From: Gammaproteobacteria bacterium
GTDB taxonomy: Bacteria; Pseudomonadota; Gammaproteobacteria; Pseudomonadales; Pseudohongiellaceae
Assembly (NCBI GenBank): GCA_003556835.1
Contig: PWQG01000387.1
Coordinates: 1-5,637 of the forward strand
Direction of reading: 5' to 3'
DNA: 5,637 nt
The notes under the pieces are model-generated. The model worked only from the letters and a program-made list of their open reading frames with translations, made no database searches and was not told where the DNA came from. The position numbers and the translations under genes were made by a program. This document shows, piece after piece, positions 5,449 to 5,637 of this stretch. How positions within the stretch are numbered: position 1 is the first letter of the stretch; every line of letters starts with the position of its first letter.

Positions 5449-5637
5449 ATGTACCGCCTCATCACTGCCTGTCTGCTGCTTGCACTGACCGCCTGCTCCG
5501 GAGAAACGGCACAGGAATCCGAAGCCCGTCACTTTGACCTGCTGCTGCGCAGCGGCGTGTTGTACGACGGCAGCGACCAAGCCCCGCGCCGGGCGGATAT
5601 TGCCATCAATGGCGATCGCATTGCGGCGATTGGCGAC
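5449..5637 (+). CDS. Lipoprotein amidohydrolase, N-acyl-D-amino-acid deacylase type (3' end outside window)
   Basis: The first 63 residues are visible; the frame is open at the window end. Residues 1-15 are a lipoprotein signal peptide with lipobox LTAC, so Cys16 would be lipidated. Ser17 at +2 suggests outer-membrane sorting in a Gram-negative cell. A short linker (SGETAQESEARH) leads to FDLLLRSGVLYDGSDQAPRR and ADIAINGDRIAAIGD, the beta-sandwich opening of metal-dependent amidohydrolases, closest in style to D-aminoacylase / N-acyl-D-glutamate deacylase proteins (family pattern DLLIRGG.VYDG.G.P...ADV.I.GDRI..IG). Metal ligands (the HxH motif) lie beyond the window, so activity cannot be judged. 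Such enzymes release amino acids from N-acyl-D-amino acids or act on related amides. The 218-bp gap suggests its own promoter. Confidence 0.87.
   Translation, partial: MYRLITACLLLALTACSGETAQESEARHFDLLLRSGVLYDGSDQAPRRADIAINGDRIAAIGD

Noticed and set aside
5254..5580. Minus-strand ORFs across the amidohydrolase start
   Set aside because: They are antisense to a gene with a clear lipobox and family motif, and show no domain or RBS support.

Overview
The window is a compact, GC-rich bacterial chromosome segment. It holds six recognisable genes, one cut-down antitoxin remnant and one unrecognised small ORF. Sec and lipoprotein signal peptides, Shine-Dalgarno sites and the mix of families (NYN/LOTUS protein, VOC protein, exported alpha/beta epoxide hydrolase, exported FAH-fold protein, lipoprotein amidohydrolase) fit a Gram-negative, probably gammaproteobacterial and possibly marine or environmental organism. 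That placement is inferred from protein style, not from a marker gene.

Layout, left to right: (a) 2-418 (+), the C-terminal part of an NYN-nuclease/LOTUS protein whose start lies outside the window. (b) 419-714, mostly non-coding, but 551-718 (+) encodes 55 residues that look like the N-terminal half of a HigA-type addiction-module antidote, cut off just before its helix-turn-helix. Its stop overlaps the next start (ATGA). (c) 715-3024 (+), a tight cluster of a class I SAM methyltransferase, a VOC-fold protein (overlap 19 bp) and, 43 bp later, an epoxide hydrolase with a Sec signal peptide. (d) 3086-3117, an intrinsic terminator oriented for the minus-strand gene that follows. (e) 3143-4309 (-), an FAH-family protein, also with a signal peptide, convergent with the epoxide hydrolase. 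(f) 4310-4442, a divergent intergenic region. (g) 4443-5230 (+), an AT-rich 67-residue ORF of unknown nature, then a GNAT acetyltransferase 2 nt downstream. (h) 5449-5637 (+), the start of a lipoprotein amidohydrolase of the N-acyl-D-amino-acid deacylase type, running off the window.

The most coherent theme is small-molecule catabolism or detoxification outside the cytoplasm: three hydrolases of families usually thought of as cytosolic or membrane enzymes each carry an export signal. No joint pathway can be proven from this sequence. I see no CRISPR array, RNA gene, insertion sequence or convincing new defence system. The best candidates for a second look are the truncated antitoxin fused in overlap to a methyltransferase, the exported FAH protein with a CxxC insertion, and the compositionally odd ORF in front of the acetyltransferase.
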